Positions 18,782 through 27,455 of a DNA stretch of 64,000 bases are shown piece by piece (the stretch's first letter is position 1; the number at the start of each line of letters is the position of its first letter). The notes beneath the pieces are model-generated. The model did no database searches. It saw nothing but the letters and a program-made list of their open reading frames with translations, and was not told the DNA's origin. The translations under genes were made by a program, and so were the position numbers. Location of the stretch: assembly GCF_000444135.1 (NCBI RefSeq), contig NZ_ATDK01000221.1, forward strand, positions 1-64,000. Direction: 5' to 3'. The DNA is from Pseudomonas avellanae BPIC 631 (GTDB taxonomy: Bacteria > Pseudomonadota > Gammaproteobacteria > Pseudomonadales > Pseudomonadaceae).

Positions 18782-18797
18782 TGGAGTATTAATTGCT
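18782..18797 (+). promoter_or_regulatory. Sigma-54 promoter candidate for eutBC
   Basis: The sequence TGGagtattaaTTGCT has GG (18783-18784) and GC (18795-18796) separated by exactly ten bases, as required for a -24/-12 promoter, with a good TTGCT -12 box. It lies about 96 bp before the eutB start. Ethanolamine catabolic genes of pseudomonads are known to be driven by sigma-54 enhancer-binding regulators, but no such regulator gene is in this window. Confidence 0.5.
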
Positions 18798-18892
18798 TGC
18801 ATCGCTTCCCACAGTCGTTTGAACCGGGACGTCACCGGTTCGACCGAAAGACTACGTCCAACGCGAACAGCGCGACGTCATGGAGAATCTGT

Positions 18893-20287
18893 ATGGCGAG
18901 CTTTTCCCATTCTGTCGGTGCGCAGACGTACCGCTTCGACAGCCTCAAAGAAGTCATGGCCAAGGCCAGCCCCGCGCGTTCCGGTGATTATCTGGCTGAA
19001 GTCGCGGCGCACAATGATGCCGAGCGGGTTGCCGCGCAAATGGCGCTGGCCAATATTCCCCTCAAGCATTTTCTTGAGGAGGCCCTGATCCCCTACGAAC
19101 AGGACGAAGTCACCCGCCTGATCATCGACACCCACGACAAACTGGCCTTCGCGCCGGTCAGCCACCTGACTGTCGGCGGTTTTCGTGACTGGTTACTCAG
19201 CGACCAGGCCGATGAAACCAGCCTGCGCGCATTGGCGCCGGGCCTGACGCCGGAGATGGCGGCTGCCGTTTCAAAAATCATGCGCGTGCAGGATCTGATC
19301 CTGGTGGCGCAGAAGATCCGTGTCGTCACCCGCTTCCGCAACACCATGGGCCTGCGTGGCCGGCTGTCTACCCGCCTGCAACCCAACCACCCGACTGACG
19401 ACCCGTCCGGTATTGCCGCCAGCGTGCTGGACGGCCTGCTGTACGGCAACGGCGATGCCATGATCGGCATCAACCCGGCCACCGACAGCACCTCAAGCAT
19501 CGTCGCGCTGCTGGAGATGCTCGACGCCATCATCCAGCGCTATGACATCCCGACCCAGTCCTGCGTGCTGACCCACGTCACCACGTCCATCGAGGTGATC
19601 AACCGTGGCGTGCCGGTCGATCTGGTCTTCCAGTCAATCACCGGCACCGAAGCCGCCAACGCCAGCTTCGGCATCAACCTCAAGCTGCTGCAGGAAGGCT
19701 ACGAAGCAGGGCTGAGCCTGAACCGCGGTACCCTCGGGCAAAACCTGATGTATTTCGAGACCGGCCAGGGCAGCGCGCTGTCGGCCAACGCCCACCACGG
19801 CGTCGACCAACAGACCTGCGAAACCCGCGCCTACGCCGTCGCCCGGCATTTCAACCCGTTTCTGGTCAACACCGTGGTCGGTTTCATCGGGCCGGAATAC
19901 CTGTACAACGGCAAGCAGATCATTCGCGCCGGCCTGGAGGACCACTTCTGCGGCAAGTTGCTGGGCGTGCCGATGGGCTGCGACATCTGTTACACCAACC
20001 ACGCCGAAGCCGATCAGGACGACATGGACACCCTGCTGACGCTGCTGGGCGTTGCCGGCATCAACTTCATCATGGGCATCCCGGGCTCCGACGACATCAT
20101 GCTCAACTACCAGACCACCTCGTTCCACGACGCACTGTACGCCCGGCAGAGCCTGGGCCTGCGTCCGGCACCGGAATACGAAGCCTGGCTGGAGAAAATG
20201 GGCATCTTCACTCAGGCAGACGGCCGCGTTCGCTTCGGTGACAGCCTGCCGCCCGCCTTCCGTCAGGCACTGGCGCACCTCGCATGA
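18893..20287 (+). CDS. eutB: Ethanolamine ammonia-lyase large subunit EutB
   Basis: A 464-residue protein of the normal EutB length. With EutC it forms the adenosylcobalamin-dependent lyase that splits ethanolamine into acetaldehyde and ammonia. Conserved segments include [23 protein letters not shown] and H-Y-type radical-enzyme barrel strands such as [18 protein letters not shown] (split here across text). The ATG at 18893 follows ATGGAGA. The stop overlaps the eutC start by 4 bp. Confidence 0.93.
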   Translation: MASFSHSVGAQTYRFDSLKEVMAKASPARSGDYLAEVAAHNDAERVAAQMALANIPLKHFLEEALIPYEQDEVTRLIIDTHDKLAFAPVSHLTVGGFRDWLLSDQADETSLRALAPGLTPEMAAAVSKIMRVQDLILVAQKIRVVTRFRNTMGLRGRLSTRLQPNHPTDDPSGIAASVLDGLLYGNGDAMIGINPATDSTSSIVALLEMLDAIIQRYDIPTQSCVLTHVTTSIEVINRGVPVDLVFQSITGTEAANASFGINLKLLQEGYEAGLSLNRGTLGQNLMYFETGQGSALSANAHHGVDQQTCETRAYAVARHFNPFLVNTVVGFIGPEYLYNGKQIIRAGLEDHFCGKLLGVPMGCDICYTNHAEADQDDMDTLLTLLGVAGINFIMGIPGSDDIMLNYQTTSFHDALYARQSLGLRPAPEYEAWLEKMGIFTQADGRVRFGDSLPPAFRQALAHLA

Positions 20288-21147
20288 GTGATCAGCCGAT
20301 GAACGAAGTACAAGACAACGCCGCACCCGCCAATCCGTGGCTGGAACTGCGCCGCCTGACGCCCGCCCGCATCGCGCTGGGACGTACCGGCACCAGCCTG
20401 CCAACCTCCGCGCAACTCGACTTTCAGGCCGCGCATGCCCAGGCGCGCGATGCTGTGCATCTGGCATTCGATCATGCCGCGATCAGCGCGCAACTGGCCG
20501 AAAAAAGCCGGGAAACCATACTGCTGCACAGCGCTGCAGCCGACCGCGACAGTTACCTGCAACGCCCGGACCTGGGCCGTCGCCTGAATGACGAGTCTGC
20601 ACAGACATTGCGCGAGTACGCCGCGGCTCATCCGGGCGGGCTGGACCTGGCCGTGGTGGTGGCTGACGGGCTGTCGGCACTCGCCGTCCATCGCCATGCC
20701 GTGCCGTTCCTCACCCGCCTGGAAGAACAGGCCAGCGCCGAGGGCTGGACCCTGTCGCCGGTGCTGATGGTAGAGCAAGGCCGTGTGGCGGTCGCGGACG
20801 AAATCGGCGAGCTGCTCGGCGCTAAAATGGTGGTGATCCTGATCGGCGAACGACCTGGCCTGAGTTCCCCTGACAGCCTGGGCCTGTATTTCACCTACGC
20901 GCCAAAAGTCGGACTGAACGACGCACATCGCAACTGCATTTCCAACGTGCGGCTGGAGGGCCTGAGTTACGCAATGGCCGCCCATCGCCTGCTGTACCTG
21001 ATGCGCGAAGCCTGCAAACGGCAGATTTCCGGGGTCAGCCTCAAGGACGAAGCGCAATTGAATACTCTGGAGTCCGATGACTCTGCCGACAATTCAGACA
21101 GGAAAATCGGCAATTTCCTGCTCGACGGCCCCGCAGTCCCACATTAG
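20284..21147 (+). CDS. eutC: Ethanolamine ammonia-lyase small subunit EutC
   Basis: A 287-residue EutC, partner of EutB and part of the cobalamin-binding active enzyme. Typical segments are [11 protein letters not shown] (residues 21-31), [17 protein letters not shown] and [10 protein letters not shown]. An in-frame ATG at 20299 is an alternative start. A strong stem-loop follows the stop codon. Confidence 0.93.
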   Translation: MSDQPMNEVQDNAAPANPWLELRRLTPARIALGRTGTSLPTSAQLDFQAAHAQARDAVHLAFDHAAISAQLAEKSRETILLHSAAADRDSYLQRPDLGRRLNDESAQTLREYAAAHPGGLDLAVVVADGLSALAVHRHAVPFLTRLEEQASAEGWTLSPVLMVEQGRVAVADEIGELLGAKMVVILIGERPGLSSPDSLGLYFTYAPKVGLNDAHRNCISNVRLEGLSYAMAAHRLLYLMREACKRQISGVSLKDEAQLNTLESDDSADNSDRKIGNFLLDGPAVPH

Positions 21148-21164
21148 ATTGTGCTTTCTAAAAC

Positions 21165-21195
21165 TGCCGGGCAGGATCGCGTAATCCTCCCGGCA
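21165..21195. terminator. Stem-loop after eutC
   Basis: TGCCGGG (21165-21171) pairs with CCCGGCA (21189-21195), and AGGAT (21173-21177) with ATCCT (21184-21188), with C21172 bulged: a 12-bp stem. There is no T-run on the plus strand, whereas the minus strand shows GTTTTAG after the stem. Probably a 3'-end or bidirectional terminator. Confidence 0.55.
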
Positions 21196-21230
21196 CACTG
21201 CATTAGCCCATAGGGAAGTTGAGGCCAACC

Positions 21231-21689
21231 ATGCGGATCATCAAAGCCACTCTCGAACACCTGGACATACTCTGCCCACTGTTCATCAAATACCGCGAGT
21301 TCTACGGCGAAACACCGTTCCCGGACTCTTCACGGGACTTTCTCGAAAAACGCCTGCGCCGCGACGAATCGGTGATCTACCTGGCACTGGCCAATGATGA
21401 CGAAGGCAGGTTGCTGGGTTTTTGCCAGCTCTATCCAAGCTACTCGTCGCTGTCGCTCAAGCGTGTATGGATTCTCAACGATATCTACGTCGCCGAAGAC
21501 GCTCGCCGCCAACTGGTCGCCGATCATCTGATGAAACAAGCGAAGAAAATGGCCAAGGAAACCCATGCCGTCCGCCTGCGGGTGTCCACCAGCAGCAACA
21601 ACGAGGTGGCGCAAAAGGTCTACGAGTCCATCGGTTTCAAGGAAGACACGCAGTTCAAAAACTACGTGCTGCCGATCAACTCAGACTGA
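21231..21689 (+). CDS. GNAT family N-acetyltransferase
   Basis: A 152-residue GNAT acyltransferase. The central strand W-I-L-N-D-I-Y-V-A leads into the acetyl-CoA loop E-D-A-R-R-Q-L-V-A-D, a slightly altered version of R/Q-x-x-G-x-G/A in which the second glycine position is not conserved. The C-terminal N-N-E-V-A-Q-K-V-Y-E-S-I-G-F-K motif is clear. The substrate is unknown. The ATG at 21231 follows GAGG. Confidence 0.82.
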   Translation: MRIIKATLEHLDILCPLFIKYREFYGETPFPDSSRDFLEKRLRRDESVIYLALANDDEGRLLGFCQLYPSYSSLSLKRVWILNDIYVAEDARRQLVADHLMKQAKKMAKETHAVRLRVSTSSNNEVAQKVYESIGFKEDTQFKNYVLPINSD

Positions 21690-21880
21690 TCACCCGCCTG
21701 ATCGAACGTGGCAGCACTGCCGCGTTCGGCTGCGATAAAGCGTCCCGGTTGTCACTCCGTCAATCCCGCCACTTATTCCAAAACCCCTTCTGCGCATTCT
21801 GCTTCTATAATGCGGCGCATACCGAAAAGTCGTTTCTTCCGCATGCGACCCCGGACAGGGTTCTCGCCTCAGGTGCTTCA

Positions 21881-22528
21881 ATGGAATTCAACCCGCTCGA
21901 CCTTATCCTGCATCTCGACGTCTACCTCGACCTGCTGGTGACCAACTACGGCACCTGGGTCTACGCGATCCTGTTTCTGGTGATTTTCTGCGAGACCGGG
22001 CTGGTGATCATGCCGTTCCTGCCGGGCGATTCGCTGTTGTTCATCGCCGGAGCCGTGGCTGCCGGTGGCGGCATGGACCCGGTATTGCTGGCCGGGCTGC
22101 TGATGCTGGCGGCGATTCTCGGTGACAGCACCAATTACGTCATCGGTCGCACCGCCGGAGAAAAACTGTTCAGCAACCCCAAATCACGCATCTTCCGCCG
22201 CGACTACCTGCTGCGCACCCAGGATTTCTACCAGCGCCACGGCGGCAAGACCGTCACCCTGGCGCGTTTTCTGCCGATCATCCGCACGTTCGCGCCGTTC
22301 GTGGCCGGTGTCGGCCGAATGTCCTATCCGCGCTTCGTGGGGTTCAGTGTGCTGGGGTCGGTGCTGTGGGTCGGCAGTCTGGTCGCGCTGGGCTTTTTCT
22401 TCGGCAATGTGCCGTTCATCAAGCAAAACCTGACCCTGCTGGTGCTCGCCATCATCCTTATTTCGCTGGTGCCGATGGTCATTGGCGTGTTGCGCAGCCG
22501 CAGCGCCCCGCCGGTAGACGCACGCTAA
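21881..22528 (+). CDS. DedA family inner-membrane protein
   Basis: A 215-residue DedA/SNARE-associated-type protein with about five hydrophobic segments. The conserved motif F-L-P-G-D-S-L-L-F-I-A-G lies near residues 46-57, and the F-x-R-F-x-P-x-x-R-T-F-A-P-F-V-A-G motif near 130-145. DedA proteins act in membrane lipid distribution and proton-motive-force homeostasis. The ATG at 21881 matches the family start. A TATAAT at 21806-21811 is a possible -10 box. Confidence 0.88.
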   Translation: MEFNPLDLILHLDVYLDLLVTNYGTWVYAILFLVIFCETGLVIMPFLPGDSLLFIAGAVAAGGGMDPVLLAGLLMLAAILGDSTNYVIGRTAGEKLFSNPKSRIFRRDYLLRTQDFYQRHGGKTVTLARFLPIIRTFAPFVAGVGRMSYPRFVGFSVLGSVLWVGSLVALGFFFGNVPFIKQNLTLLVLAIILISLVPMVIGVLRSRSAPPVDAR

Positions 22529-22531
22529 ACC

Positions 22532-23341
22532 ATGTGGTCATTCAGCAATTGGCGCAGGCGACGAACCCTCGCCAGACATCCGGTTGCTGAAGAACTGTGG
22601 CAGCAGGTGCGCAAGCGTCTGCCGATCCTTGATGGCTTAAGCAACGAGCAGGACGCACACCTGCGCGACGCCTGCGTGCTGTTTCTGAACGACAAACACT
22701 TGAGCGCGCTGCCGGGTGTAGAGCTGGACGACGAGCAAAGGCTGTTTCTCGCCGCGCAAGCGCAATTGCCGCTGCTCAGCCTGGGCGAACTGAACTGGTA
22801 TCAGGGCTTTCACGAGATCGTGCTGTACCCCGACGACTTCGTCAGCCCGCAGCGCCATCGCGATGCAAGTGGCGTGGAACATGAGTGGGATGGTGAACAC
22901 AGCGGCGAGGCCTGGCTGCAAGGCCCGGTGATTCTGGCCTGGCCGGGCGTGCTGAGCAGCGGCGACTGGGACGGCTACAACCTGGTCATCCACGAACTGG
23001 CGCACAAGCTCGACATGCTCAACGGCGACGCCAACGGCCTGCCGCCGCTGCACAGCGACATGCGGGTGACCGACTGGGCCAGCGTCATGCAAAGCGCATT
23101 CGACGAACTCAACCGGCAACTTGATCAGGACCCGGATGCACAAACCGTCATCGACCCCTATGCCGCACAAGACCCTGGCGAGTTCTTCGCCGTGACCAGC
23201 GAGTACTTCTTCAGCGCACCCGACCTGCTGCACGAAAGCTACCCGGCGGTGTACGCACAACTTCAGGCGTTCTACCGTCAGGACACCCTCGCGAGGCTGA
23301 ATGCGTTGCGCCATCAGGACCCGGCTTATCGGGACAGCTAA
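22532..23341 (+). CDS. mtfA: Zinc-dependent peptidase MtfA (M90 family)
   Basis: A 269-residue metallopeptidase homologous to E. coli MtfA, which interacts with the glucose repressor Mlc. The zinc motif H-E-L-A-H lies at residues 154-158 with K-L-D-M-L-N-G following, and the distal F-F-A-V-T-S-E-Y-F-F motif supplies the third ligand region. Translation starts 3 bp after dedA stops, so the two probably share a message. Confidence 0.88.
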   Translation: MWSFSNWRRRRTLARHPVAEELWQQVRKRLPILDGLSNEQDAHLRDACVLFLNDKHLSALPGVELDDEQRLFLAAQAQLPLLSLGELNWYQGFHEIVLYPDDFVSPQRHRDASGVEHEWDGEHSGEAWLQGPVILAWPGVLSSGDWDGYNLVIHELAHKLDMLNGDANGLPPLHSDMRVTDWASVMQSAFDELNRQLDQDPDAQTVIDPYAAQDPGEFFAVTSEYFFSAPDLLHESYPAVYAQLQAFYRQDTLARLNALRHQDPAYRDS

Positions 23342-23383
23342 CCGCTACCGAGGCCATGCGTAGCAACCAAAACAGAATATGCC

Positions 23384-23389
23384 TATAAT
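23384..23389 (+). promoter_or_regulatory. Probable -10 box for ppa
   Basis: A perfect TATAAT lies 62 bp before the ppa start codon. The -35 region is not clear. A GC-rich leader follows and a GGGGGG-like ribosome-binding stretch precedes the ATG at 23452. Confidence 0.45.
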
Positions 23390-23451
23390 CCGGACCACTT
23401 TAGGGCGGCTCGCGCCGCAATCTGTCTGTTCAACCAGGGGGGCAATGCCCA

Positions 23452-23979
23452 ATGAGCTACAGCAAGATTCCGGCCGGTAAAGACCTGCCGAACGACATCT
23501 ACGTCGCGATCGAAATCCCGGCCAACCATGCGCCGATCAAGTACGAAATCGACAAAGACACCGATTGCCTGTTCGTTGACCGTTTCATGGCCACCCCGAT
23601 GTTCTACCCGGCCAACTACGGTTTCATCCCTAACACCCTGGCTGACGACGGCGACCCGCTGGACGTGCTGGTGGTCACCCCTTACCCGGTCACCCCAGGC
23701 TCGGTCATCCGCGCCCGCCCGGTCGGCATTCTGCACATGACTGACGACGGCGGCGGCGATGCCAAAGTCATCGCAGTACCCCACGACAAGCTGTCCCAGC
23801 TGTATGTCGACGTGAAAGAGTACACCGACCTGCCAGCCCTGCTGCTTGAGCAGATCAAGCACTTCTTCGAGAACTACAAAGATCTCGAGAAAGGCAAATG
23901 GGTGAAGATCGAAGGTTGGGGCAACGCTGACGCTGCCCGTGCCGAGATCATGAAATCGGTAGAAGCGTTCAAAGGCTGA
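23452..23979 (+). CDS. ppa: Inorganic pyrophosphatase (family I)
   Basis: A 175-residue soluble pyrophosphatase, hydrolysing pyrophosphate from biosynthetic reactions. The family I signature [10 protein letters not shown] lies at about residues 64-73. The bacterial hexameric-type length is normal. The gene has its own -10-like box and a stem-loop terminator. Confidence 0.95.
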   Translation: MSYSKIPAGKDLPNDIYVAIEIPANHAPIKYEIDKDTDCLFVDRFMATPMFYPANYGFIPNTLADDGDPLDVLVVTPYPVTPGSVIRARPVGILHMTDDGGGDAKVIAVPHDKLSQLYVDVKEYTDLPALLLEQIKHFFENYKDLEKGKWVKIEGWGNADAARAEIMKSVEAFKG

Positions 23980-23992
23980 TCATCGATTTCGC

Positions 23993-24034
23993 GTTTCCGG
24001 GCACCTGATGCCAGGGCCCGGAAACACGCTTTAC
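23993..24034 (+). terminator. Terminator after ppa
   Basis: GTTTCCGGGC (23993-24002) pairs with GCCCGGAAAC (24016-24025) around a 13-base loop, followed by a short T-containing tract. It lies 14 bp after the stop codon. Confidence 0.7.
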
Positions 24035-24325
24035 CTCTCCTGCGCGTCAAATCCGCTCCCGACACACCCCCATACGTATTTTTCTGCAGACCGCACGTTT
24101 AAAAATGCGCTCGACGATTCACCCACCCATAAACAGTCCGTTAATGCCCGTATAGCCTGGGTAAACGTCCGATGCGTCGTTTAGTCGAAAAAGCGTTATT
24201 ACGGAATCTGCCTACACGGTATTCATTCCATCCGTAGTCCCGATAGCCGCCACCCCCTTGGGATAACGTCGATCTCAACACCTCGTTCATTTAAACGCCC
24301 AAGCGACGCCCGTAGAATTTGCGCC
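24035..24325. other. Intergenic region before the S24 repressor, with possible operator
   Basis: No open gene is visible. An inverted repeat TAAACG (24162-24167) / CGTTTA (24178-24183) with a 10-base spacer could be an operator for the adjacent repressor. A possible -10-like TATAGC lies nearby. Both are weak and are noted only because the neighbour is a DNA-binding repressor. Confidence 0.3.
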
Positions 24326-25057
24326 ATGAATACATCAGGCGATCGACTCCGCATCCTCCTTCGGGAGTGCCACCTCACCGCGACTGATTTTGCCGCCAAC
24401 CGCAAAATCACGCCGCAACACGTCAATAACTGGTTCAAGCGCGGCGTGCCCATGGCGCGGATTGACGAGGTGGCTGAACTATTGACCGTCAACGCCCGCT
24501 GGCTGCGCAGCGGCGACGGGCCCAAACACCCCAATGAATCGGCCAATGAAAACACCGGTGACGACACACGGATGGCCATCCAGCAAACAAGAAACGTACT
24601 GCGCGGCGACGTGGAAATTCAAATTTACATGGAAATCGAATCCACCCACGGCGTCGGCAAAACCGTGCTCTCCGAAGCCCCCGGACAAAAAATCCGCCTG
24701 CCCCTGCAAGTGTTGCAAACCATGGGCATCGACCCGAAAAACTGCATGTGCGTGGCCATGGTCGGCAACAGCATGGCCGACAAAATCCAGGACGGCTCGA
24801 TCCTCGGCGTCGACCGCGAACTCACCCAAGTCATCGACGGCGAAATCTACGCCCTCGAACACGGCGGCATCCTGCGCGTGCGCTACCTCTACCGCCTCCC
24901 CAACGGCGGCCTGCGCCTGCGCAGCCACAACGACGCCGAGTACCCGGACGAAGTGTTCAGCGGCGAGGACATTGCAAGGGAGAAGATCCGGATTCTGGGC
25001 TGGATATTCTGGTGGTCGACACTGAACAGCCGGCGTAATGCGATGCTGTTGTTGTGA
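24326..25057 (+). CDS. CI/LexA-like repressor with S24-type C-terminal domain, catalytic Lys replaced
   Basis: A 243-residue phage-type repressor. Residues 5-60 form an HTH domain and residues 125-225 a LexA/S24 fold. The nucleophile Ser149 lies in M-V-G-N-S-M. The general-base position 37 residues later (the LexA Ser119-Lys156 spacing) is Arg186, in L-R-V-R-Y-L. No Ala-Gly or Cys-Gly pair is seen in the linker. Self-cleavage is therefore doubtful. No cro-like or structural phage gene is adjacent. It may be a domesticated prophage regulator. The gene is strongly GC-biased, unlike the region that follows it. Confidence 0.82.
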   Translation: MNTSGDRLRILLRECHLTATDFAANRKITPQHVNNWFKRGVPMARIDEVAELLTVNARWLRSGDGPKHPNESANENTGDDTRMAIQQTRNVLRGDVEIQIYMEIESTHGVGKTVLSEAPGQKIRLPLQVLQTMGIDPKNCMCVAMVGNSMADKIQDGSILGVDRELTQVIDGEIYALEHGGILRVRYLYRLPNGGLRLRSHNDAEYPDEVFSGEDIAREKIRILGWIFWWSTLNSRRNAMLLL

Positions 25058-25357
25058 CGGGTTCGGGATTTGGGAGGTATCCGGGCTGGGCATAAGTGGT
25101 GAGGTTTAGTATCCTGCGCACCATCCAGAGCACCCGACGCTGTTGAGCGGTGCGGTGCTTGAACGGGGCATATGATCCGTTTGCCTCGTTGTCTATTCGC
25201 GCTTCTTTGAGGGCGCATCTGTTGAAGGCGATTGCGGTTTATCAAAAATAGATAGGAATCGCCTACGAGAAGCCGGCCACAAGCCGGCTTTTTAATGTCT
25301 GAGTGACTACAGGCGCTACCGAACAAGCAATTGGGCAGCACGCTGCTGCCCAATTTA
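25058..25357. other. Intergenic region ending in a strong terminator; possible small RNA
   Basis: No gene of recognisable type is present. The only clear structure is the terminator hairpin at 25271-25294, 214 bp after the repressor stop. The distance is long for a simple 3' UTR, so a short transcript starting in the gap is possible. No promoter could be assigned with confidence. Confidence 0.3.
25271..25294 (+). terminator. Rho-independent terminator
   Basis: AGCCGGC (25272-25278) pairs with GCCGGCT (25284-25290) around a 5-base loop, followed by TTTTAA. It is a textbook plus-strand terminator with no gene immediately before it. Confidence 0.75.
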
Positions 25358-25528
25358 TCAATTGCCGGGAACGCTCGCGATATCAGTAGCTGGCACTTCA
25401 TCAAAACCCGGAAATCGCTGCTTTAATCGCTCAATCGTCCACCGCCACTTCGGCGTAGTCGGACGGCAAACCGTATTCTGGTTACCGAACATCCCAATCT
25501 CTCGCACCGCCTGGCTCACCGGCACGCT
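25358..25528 (-). pseudogene. C-terminal remnant of an unidentified minus-strand gene
   Basis: On the minus strand about 50 residues, from about A-V-R-E-I-G-M-F-G-N-Q-N to the stop at 25358 (…D-I-A-S-V-P-G-N), look like genuine protein. The open frame continues upstream, but only as antisense of the DarT remnant. I read this as the 3' end of a gene whose 5' part was deleted together with the 5' part of darT. The family is not recognised. Confidence 0.4.
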
Positions 25529-25834
25529 TTGCAGCCAATGTTTACCAACGCACACGCCTACCCTGACTGGACCGATTACTACAGCGATCTGGTGAATCTC
25601 GACCAGATCGACTGGCCTATAATCCAGAAACGAGACTTCAAGCGTGACCCTGATGATCCGCGTAAGATGGAGCGTTATCAGGCCGAAGCGCTCATTCACC
25701 ATCACCTACCGATTACAGGACTCCTGGGCATCATGTGCTACGACGATGCAATGAAAGAACGCATTGAGCAAGACGTTGCCGCCCGAGGTCTGACTTTGCC
25801 TGTCCACGCGCGTCCGGGATGGTATTTCCAATGA
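25529..25834 (+). pseudogene. darT: DarT toxin remnant (C-terminal half only)
   Basis: About 101 residues match the C-terminal part of DarT (DUF4433), the toxin that ADP-ribosylates thymidine in single-stranded DNA. Seen are M-F-T-N-A-H-A-Y-P, L-D-Q-I-D-W, R-D-F-K-R-D-P-D-D-P-x-K-M-E-R-Y-Q-A-E (which should hold the catalytic Glu) and H-A-R-P-G-W-Y-F at the end. Full DarT is about 200-220 residues. The N-terminal NAD-binding half, with its His and Arg residues, is absent, and upstream sequence belongs to another gene fragment. The TGA overlaps the darG ATG. Expected to be inactive. Confidence 0.8.
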
Positions 25835-26919
25835 TCAGATTCACCCAAGGCAATCTGCTGGAAGCAGATACCGAAGCTCTCGTCAACACGGTGAACACTG
25901 TAGGCGTGATGGGAAAAGGCATTGCGCTGATGTTCAAGGAGCGCTTTACCGAAAACTATCGCCTCTATTCTGCGGCGTGCAAGGCGGGTGAGGTAGAGAC
26001 CGGAAAGGTTCACGTAACGGCAGTCAACGAGCTGGACGGCCCGCGCTGGATAGTGAATTTCCCTACCAAGCGTCACTGGCGTTCCCCCTCGCAGATGGCA
26101 TGGATCACCGAAGGCTTACGGGATCTGCGCCGTTTTTTGATCGATAACCACGTGAAGTCCGTAGCGGTTCCACCTCTCGGGGCGGGTAATGGCGGTTTGA
26201 AATGGGTAGAGGTCCGTGAGCAGATTGTTGATGTCTTGAGTGATCTGGATGTCGATGTACTTGTCTTTGAACCCACTGATCAATATCTGAATGTCGCGAA
26301 GCGTAGCGGTGTCGAGAAACTGACGCCTGCACGCGCACTCATTGCCGAACTCGTTCGGCGTTACTGGGTTTTGGGCATGGAATGCAGCCTGCTTGAGATT
26401 CAGAAGCTCGCTTGGTTTCTGGAGCGTTCGACAGAGCAATTGCCAAGCGCCAAGAACCCCTTGGATCTCAAATTTGTAGCCCACAAATATGGGCCATACG
26501 CCAATCGCCTTGAGCATCTGCTCGACAATCTCGATGGTAGCTACCTGCATTGCGATAAACGCATCAGCGACGCAGGTATTGACGACGTGATCTGGTTTGA
26601 CGAGGGCCGTAAGGCTTTTCTGCAAACTTATCTGAAAACAGAGGCCAAGGAATATTCCCAGGCTCTGGAGCGCACCGCAGAGCTGATTGACGGCTTTGAG
26701 TCGCCTTTCGGCATGGAACTGTTGGCGACGGTTGACTGGTTATTGTGTAAGTCGGGAGTGTCTCCAACGGTTCCGACAGTGCGTGAAGCATTGAAGCATT
26801 GGGATGGAGGCGCAGATGCGGCGGCTCGGAAAAGCAGGTTGTTCGATGATAAAGCGATCGACATTGCGCTAAAGCCGTTGACTACCAGCAGTCTCAGTCC
26901 AGAGATGGCCGCTTCCTAG
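25831..26919 (+). CDS. darG: DarG antitoxin: macrodomain DNA-ADP-ribosylglycohydrolase
   Basis: A 362-residue antitoxin. Residues 1-155 are a macrodomain ([34 protein letters not shown]), which removes ADP-ribose from thymidine. Residues ~165-350 form the C-terminal domain that, in studied DarG proteins, binds DarT directly. Both parts look intact. The ATG at 25831 overlaps the darT stop, so translation was coupled. The 3' end overlaps the convergent HigA-like gene by 26 bp. Base composition is lower in GC than the flanking core genes. Confidence 0.87.
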   Translation: MIRFTQGNLLEADTEALVNTVNTVGVMGKGIALMFKERFTENYRLYSAACKAGEVETGKVHVTAVNELDGPRWIVNFPTKRHWRSPSQMAWITEGLRDLRRFLIDNHVKSVAVPPLGAGNGGLKWVEVREQIVDVLSDLDVDVLVFEPTDQYLNVAKRSGVEKLTPARALIAELVRRYWVLGMECSLLEIQKLAWFLERSTEQLPSAKNPLDLKFVAHKYGPYANRLEHLLDNLDGSYLHCDKRISDAGIDDVIWFDEGRKAFLQTYLKTEAKEYSQALERTAELIDGFESPFGMELLATVDWLLCKSGVSPTVPTVREALKHWDGGADAAARKSRLFDDKAIDIALKPLTTSSLSPEMAAS

Positions 26920-27238
26920 GTAGCTGGCGGCTGTGCATGACCGGTACGCCAAGCGGGCGCTCACTTGATGCGTCGCGAAAAACCAATTTCATGAACACGT
27001 CTCGCAGACATGTCTGTGCCGCGCCGGTTGGCTGACGACGACCCTGCTCCCAATCCTGAAGAGTACGCAAGCTGACACCCAATAGTTGAGCAAACGCATT
27101 CTGGGAAACACCGACTTTAGCTCGGGCCTCAGCAGCAGCCGATAGCGTCACCTCTGTAGTGCGCGCGGCCTTGCCATTTTTCATTTGGCGTACTGAATTC
27201 AGCAAGTCTTTCTGAAACTGCTCCATTTCATTGTCCAT
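26894..27238 (-). CDS. HigA/NadS-type helix-turn-helix antitoxin
   Basis: A 114-residue XRE-family antitoxin. The HTH ([23 protein letters not shown]) lies at about residues 43-65, and R-R-Q-P-T-G-A-A follows. It belongs with a RelE/HigB-type toxin encoded just upstream on the same strand with an 11-bp overlap, but that toxin is truncated. The C-terminal extension after residue 85 is poorly conserved-looking and overlaps the darG end. It probably still represses its own promoter. Confidence 0.82.
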   Translation of the reverse strand: MDNEMEQFQKDLLNSVRQMKNGKAARTTEVTLSAAAEARAKVGVSQNAFAQLLGVSLRTLQDWEQGRRQPTGAAQTCLRDVFMKLVFRDASSERPLGVPVMHSRQLPRKRPSLD

Positions 27239-27380
27239 GACTGATCTCCTCTCTCAAATGACTCAGGAACGCGATCGGCAGATTGTCGAAGTTCGCCTTA
27301 GTGTAAGCAATCAATAGCCAGATATAGCCTTCTGAAAGCGCGCTGTAGTAGATGACTCGCGTGCCGCCACGCTTGCCCAT
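27228..27380 (-). pseudogene. RelE/HigB-type toxin remnant
   Basis: A 50-residue frame beginning M-G-K-R-G-G-T-R-V-I-Y-Y and continuing Y-I-W-L-L-I-A-Y-T-K matches the C-terminal half of HigB/RelE toxins (~110 residues). A TGA immediately precedes the ATG in frame, so the N-terminal half is missing or shifted. It overlaps the antitoxin start by 11 bp, as in intact modules. Confidence 0.7.
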
Positions 27381-27455
27381 TCAGCCACAGGTCAACACGG
27401 TCATAACATGGAACCAAAGCTTCGGAAAAGCTGCGCGCCAGACACTCAATCACTT

